Source of the DNA: Manis javanica
Taxonomy: Eukaryota; Chordata; Mammalia; Pholidota; Manidae
Length of the DNA: 64,000 nucleotides
Direction: 5' to 3'
Assembly: GCF_040802235.1 (NCBI RefSeq)
Contig: NC_133170.1
Location: forward strand, 43,719,501 to 43,783,500
Under the pieces are notes generated by a model. It did no database searches, was not told where the DNA came from, and saw nothing but the letters and a program-made list of their open reading frames with translations. Positions 60,509-64,000 of the stretch are shown in pieces (position 1 is the stretch's first letter; each line of letters starts with the position of its first letter). The translations under genes were made by a program, and so were the position numbers.

Positions 60509-61560
60509 TGATGAAAAATGCTGAGATATAAATAGTCTAGTAAGAACAGGAGGAAATCCATCTTAAGGCTAAGATTTCATGTTAAACACCAGGGAGTTAG
60601 GAGGTTAAGATTCCAAACATATTTTATGGTAATCAGCCAGTAACCAACCCTATCTTAAGGCTGGGCAAGCAGTCCTAAATAATATGTCCTCACTGCTTGA
60701 GGGTAACCACTATCTTGGAGAAGAGCAGGACCAAGAAATTTCTTGTGTTAAGTTTATCTTAGGGAATATCTAGAGGACCGATGGTGAATGGTGACATGAC
60801 ATCTCTCACCAGAGACAGACATCATGAGATCACAGTCTAGCCTGTCCACCCCTTGTCCTGTCCTTTATCCCATTCTTGAACTCCTTAAAAGACAGAATCC
60901 TAAGCCTCTAAGTGTGCCTTCTCTCTGAGATTGCCGGCACTCCCCCTTTCTTAGAGTGTGTACTTTGTGCCTTAAAGACTCTGCTCTTCCAGTGGTGTCT
61001 TTGTTCCTGGCTATTTCTTTCTATTTTCTAGACTTAAGCACAAGTCTTCCCCTCTCTGTTCTACTACAGACAAGCAGGGAGGGGACTACTGAGAGCTCTG
61101 ATTTGGGCTCGCAAGTTCCTGTGGCCTGCCTGGGTGACGCGGACAGGACTGTGGCCTGTAGGATTATGCTCTTTAGGAGCCTCCCTGAAAATCTCCTTCC
61201 TTTGCCTTTGGAGAGTTGTCAGAACACAATCTCACTCTATCCAGGCAGGGCGCCACAGCTCCTCTAAATCCCGGGACTGTAGAGGCTGAGTTCCCACGCC
61301 CTGCAAATTCAAGCGGACACTGGATGCCAAGTCATCTTGGGAGCAGGTGAAGGATCTGCCCTATGCTTGAGCAGTTCAATGAGCGGTAACGACTGCTCAG
61401 CAGCTGCCATTTACCATTACTATCACTTTAATAAATTCCTTCCCTTCCTGCACTTGTGCAGCTGCTGAGAATTCTTTCTGCTCAGTCAAGAGCCCTCCCC
61501 TGTCCAGGGGGATTTCACCTAGTGCTCAGGGAGACCTCCCCGGACAGCTGCCTGACAACA
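60509..61560 (+). mobile_element. Second LTR-like insertion nested in the L1, unit 2
   Basis: Copy of the second LTR-like block, four bases longer than in unit 1. The four extra single bases fall between about 60940 and 61160. Confidence 0.5.
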
Positions 61561-61645
61561 GTTACATGCGTGCGTACACGTCAAAACTGACAGCTGCGTG
61601 CTAAGTGTGTGCATTTATTTTATGCGCCCCTGTAAACTGCTTCTG
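61561..61645 (+). mobile_element. Younger L1 3' tail, part 3 of 3, unit 2/3 border
   Basis: Copy of the L1 3' tail before the CpG block of unit 3. Confidence 0.6.
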
Positions 61646-61707
61646 CCACCTCCAGGGAGGCAGACAAGCTGCAGACCCGACCTAATTAATACCAGGTCCG
61701 GCACACG

Positions 61708-62227
61708 GTCTGCCCTCCGCCAGTCCGAGTGGGTCAAAGGCAGGATGAAGGCGGCGGGCTCGGGCTTTCCGCTGGGGCCTAGGCCCGCCCTCCGGACCCC
61801 ACCTGCCGGAGCTGCCCCCACAGCCTCGGGATCCGGCCCTGCGTCCGCGGGCGCGCGGTCTGCGCCCGACCTCCGCCCTGCGCCTCCGCAGGCCCTGCCC
61901 GCGGCGCCGCGCGCCAGGCGCTCCTCTGGAAGCGAGTCCCGGGGGACCGCGCACACCCGGCGCCCCGCCTCGGCCTGAGGGCCGCCCGGGGCGTCCTCTC
62001 CAGGCCGGAGGGGCTGTTGGCCGAGGCCGCCGCAGTCACAGGCCCGCTTGCAGCGTCTTCCACCGCGGGCCTCACTCCTCAGAGGTACGCGCGGCCTCGC
62101 GGACTCAGGCGGCGCTTCCACAGCGCCGACGCAGGTCCTCCCGGGGGCTCGGTGCGCAGCAGCCAGTATGGCTGCTACGTTGCTTCCCTGTCCGCCGAGT
62201 AGGCTCACAAGGCGGTGGGGCCGTAGG
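61708..62227. promoter_or_regulatory. CpG-island-like block, unit 3
   Basis: Third copy of the CpG-rich block, carrying the unit 1 variants at about 61992-62007. It leads into the 14-repeat minisatellite. As in the other copies, function as a promoter or insulator is inferred only from CpG density and position. Confidence 0.6.
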
Positions 62228-62950
62228 GACCCCTGGGAGGAGAACAGCCCGCACCCCGTCTGAGGAGGCTGCGGGCGGCCGCGCCCCTGGGAAGACAACA
62301 GCCCGCACCCCGTCTGAGGAGGCTGCCGGGGGTCGCGCCCCTGGGAGGAGAACAGCCCGCACCCCGTCTGAGGAGGCTGCGGGCGGCCGCGCCCCTTGGA
62401 AGACAACAGCCCGCACCCCGTCTGAGGAGGCTGCCGGGGGTCGCGCCCCTGGGAAGACAGCAGCCCGCACCCCGTCTGAGGAGGCTGCCGGCGGCCGCGT
62501 CCCTGGGATTACAGCCCGCACCCCGTCTGAGGAGGCTGCCGGCGGCCGCGTCCCTGGGAGAACAGCCCGCACCCGGTCTGAGGAGGCTGCCGGGGGTCGC
62601 GCCCCTGGGAGGAGAACAGCCCGCACCCCGTCTGAGGAGGCTGCCGGGGGTCGCGCCCCTGGGAGGAGGAGAACAGCCCGCACCCCGTCTGAGGAGGCTG
62701 CCGGGGGTCGCGCCCCTGGGAGGAGAACAGCCCGCACCCCGTCTGAGGAGGCTGCCGGGGGTCGCGCCCCTGGGAGGAGAACAGCCCGCACCCCGTCTGA
62801 GGAGGCTGCCGGCGGCCGCGTCCCTGGGAGAACAGCCCGCACCCGGTCTGAGGAGGCTGCCGGGGGTCGCGCCCCTGGGAGGAGAACAGCCCGCACCCCG
62901 TCTGAGGAGGCTGCCGGCGGCCGCGCCTCTGGGAGAACAGCCCGCATCCC
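62228..62950. repeat. GC-rich minisatellite, 14 repeats, unit 3
   Basis: Shortest of the three arrays (about 723 bp) with clean spacing close to 51-57 bp. It shares the unit 1 pattern at its right end, including the GATTACAGC monomer and the AGGAGGAGAA 57-bp monomer, but has a different left part with two GGGCGGCCGC monomers. Confidence 0.95.
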
Positions 62951-64000
62951 GCACCGTTTATTCCTTGAGAGATTATTAATTTGGTTCTAAATATTTAGGC
63001 CCACAAGTTGTTTTCCGAAATAGATTTTTCTTATAGATGTCACAATTGCAAGTTTCCTAAGTCTTTTTCATTAATGGCATTCCATAGATTATAAACGCAT
63101 CTATTAATTAATAATATAAGTCCATTGAGTAAAATACATTGGATACAGTTTTGCCTCTAACTGTAGGTCAGTTACGTTTAAGTGTTGAACAACTTTGTAT
63201 GTTATTGGCCCACCGTATGAGTAGTTAAAACACAACTGCATACTTAGGAAAAGAGATACTTTGGTTAGAGAACTTATCTAAAGACAGTTTCATTTATGTA
63301 GTTGAGTGTTCTGATTTCAAAGCAAAATCAACTTTGTGAAATTTATCTAATATTTTAATTATTATTCAACCTGCTGATCATCTTTGACCAAACATTGTTT
63401 AAGAGCTGTTCAAGAAACTTAATCTAAGGTAATATATATAATAGCTAGAAATTTAAAATAGCTTAAAAATTCATTTTCAGAAGACTTATTTAAAAAATTA
63501 TGACAAATGTACAGAATAGAAAAATGTGCCAATACTTTATTTTGTCGTTTATGTATTGACATAGAAAATTATTTATGAAATAATCTGAAGACTGTTACAA
63601 AATTTTTTATAGAGCTATACGTTTTAAAAGTGATACAATCAAATCAACAAGGCTCCAGTACTTGCCATGATAGCAAAGAAATAAAAAGAGTATTATCAAA
63701 TGAAAAAGAAAAAAGAAAGCATTATTTTGGCAGCTTATAGGTAATTATTGAGTTTTTTACATAATTGATTGTCTCTGGGTATAATATAAAGAAGAGTAGG
63801 AGTTAAATGGGTAATAATTTGAAATGAATTAGTTTTAAACTTTGAGTAATAATTGTTACTGGAGCAATCACCAACGAGAATAAAATAACAGTGGATTAGT
63901 GACAACAGAAGTAAAATAAGTAAGTCACAGGGATAAAAAGTACAGAATAGAGAATTTAGTCAATAACATTATAATAACTTTGTATGGTGACAGTAACTGT
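62951..64000. other. AT-rich gene-free segment, unit 3 (cut by window end)
   Basis: Third copy of the AT-rich segment, carrying the unit 2 variants. No open frame of note. Confidence 0.6.

Larger units (their letters stand above)
61708..64000. repeat. Tandem macrosatellite unit 3, partial
   Basis: Start of a third unit, cut by the window edge. It contains the CpG block, a minisatellite of 14 repeats and about 1 kb of the AT-rich segment. In the CpG block it matches unit 1 variants, while after the minisatellite it matches unit 2 variants, so it is a mosaic of the two. It shows that the array has at least three units. Confidence 0.96.

Overview
The window is nuclear DNA of a placental mammal. 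It holds spliced coding exons with GT-AG borders, MIR SINE relics, L1 LINE pieces, solo-LTR-like retroviral relics, a Tc1/mariner-type DNA transposon and long microsatellites. I see no Alu, B1, Bov-type or other young lineage-specific SINE. A non-primate, non-rodent placental is the most I would infer; the species is not identifiable by reading.

The dominant feature is a head-to-tail tandem array with a period of about 31 kb. Unit 1 fills 1-30692 (its left edge is the window edge), unit 2 fills 30693-61707, and unit 3 starts at 61708 and runs off the right edge. Periods are 30,692 and 31,015 bp. Units 1 and 2 are nearly identical along their whole length. Most of the offset change comes from a GC-rich minisatellite, a GA microsatellite, a CAG tract and scattered single-base indels.

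Layout of each unit, using unit 1 coordinates: (i) a CpG-rich block, 1-520; (ii) an in-register 51/54/57-bp GC-rich minisatellite, 521-1388, with 17, 22 and 14 repeats in units 1, 2 and 3; (iii) 13.5 kb without convincing genes, holding AT-rich DNA, a Tigger-like end, a TA-flanked DNA transposon, TG and GA microsatellites, a reverse-strand LTR, a reverse-strand processed retropseudogene, MIRs and a CAG tract; (iv) a plus-strand multi-exon RalGDS/RGL4-like Ral guanine-nucleotide exchange factor gene, about 14.9-23.5 kb; (v) an L1 5' end, an older L1 3' end, and a younger L1 3' end broken by two nested LTR-like insertions, which leads back to the next CpG block.

The gene is the only convincing protein-coding locus and appears twice. 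A GT-AG model in unit 1 stays in frame from an ATG at 14942 to a stop ending at 22963 (729 codons). It has a Pro/Glu-rich linker built from a tandemly duplicated exon pair, then a RasGEF (CDC25) domain. I see no intact REM domain (an exon resembling the RalGDS second exon carries a stop) and no Ras-association domain. The unit 2 copy carries four single-base insertions in two RasGEF exons. They lie in a 1.3-kb block with 16 single-base insertions and no deletions, which looks like a badly polished assembly patch as much as a pseudogene. Conversely, unit 1 lacks one C near the end of the domain, whereas unit 2 reads on into a last exon with a hydrophobic stretch. The array therefore resembles a gene-bearing macrosatellite, with a CpG/minisatellite block in every repeat.
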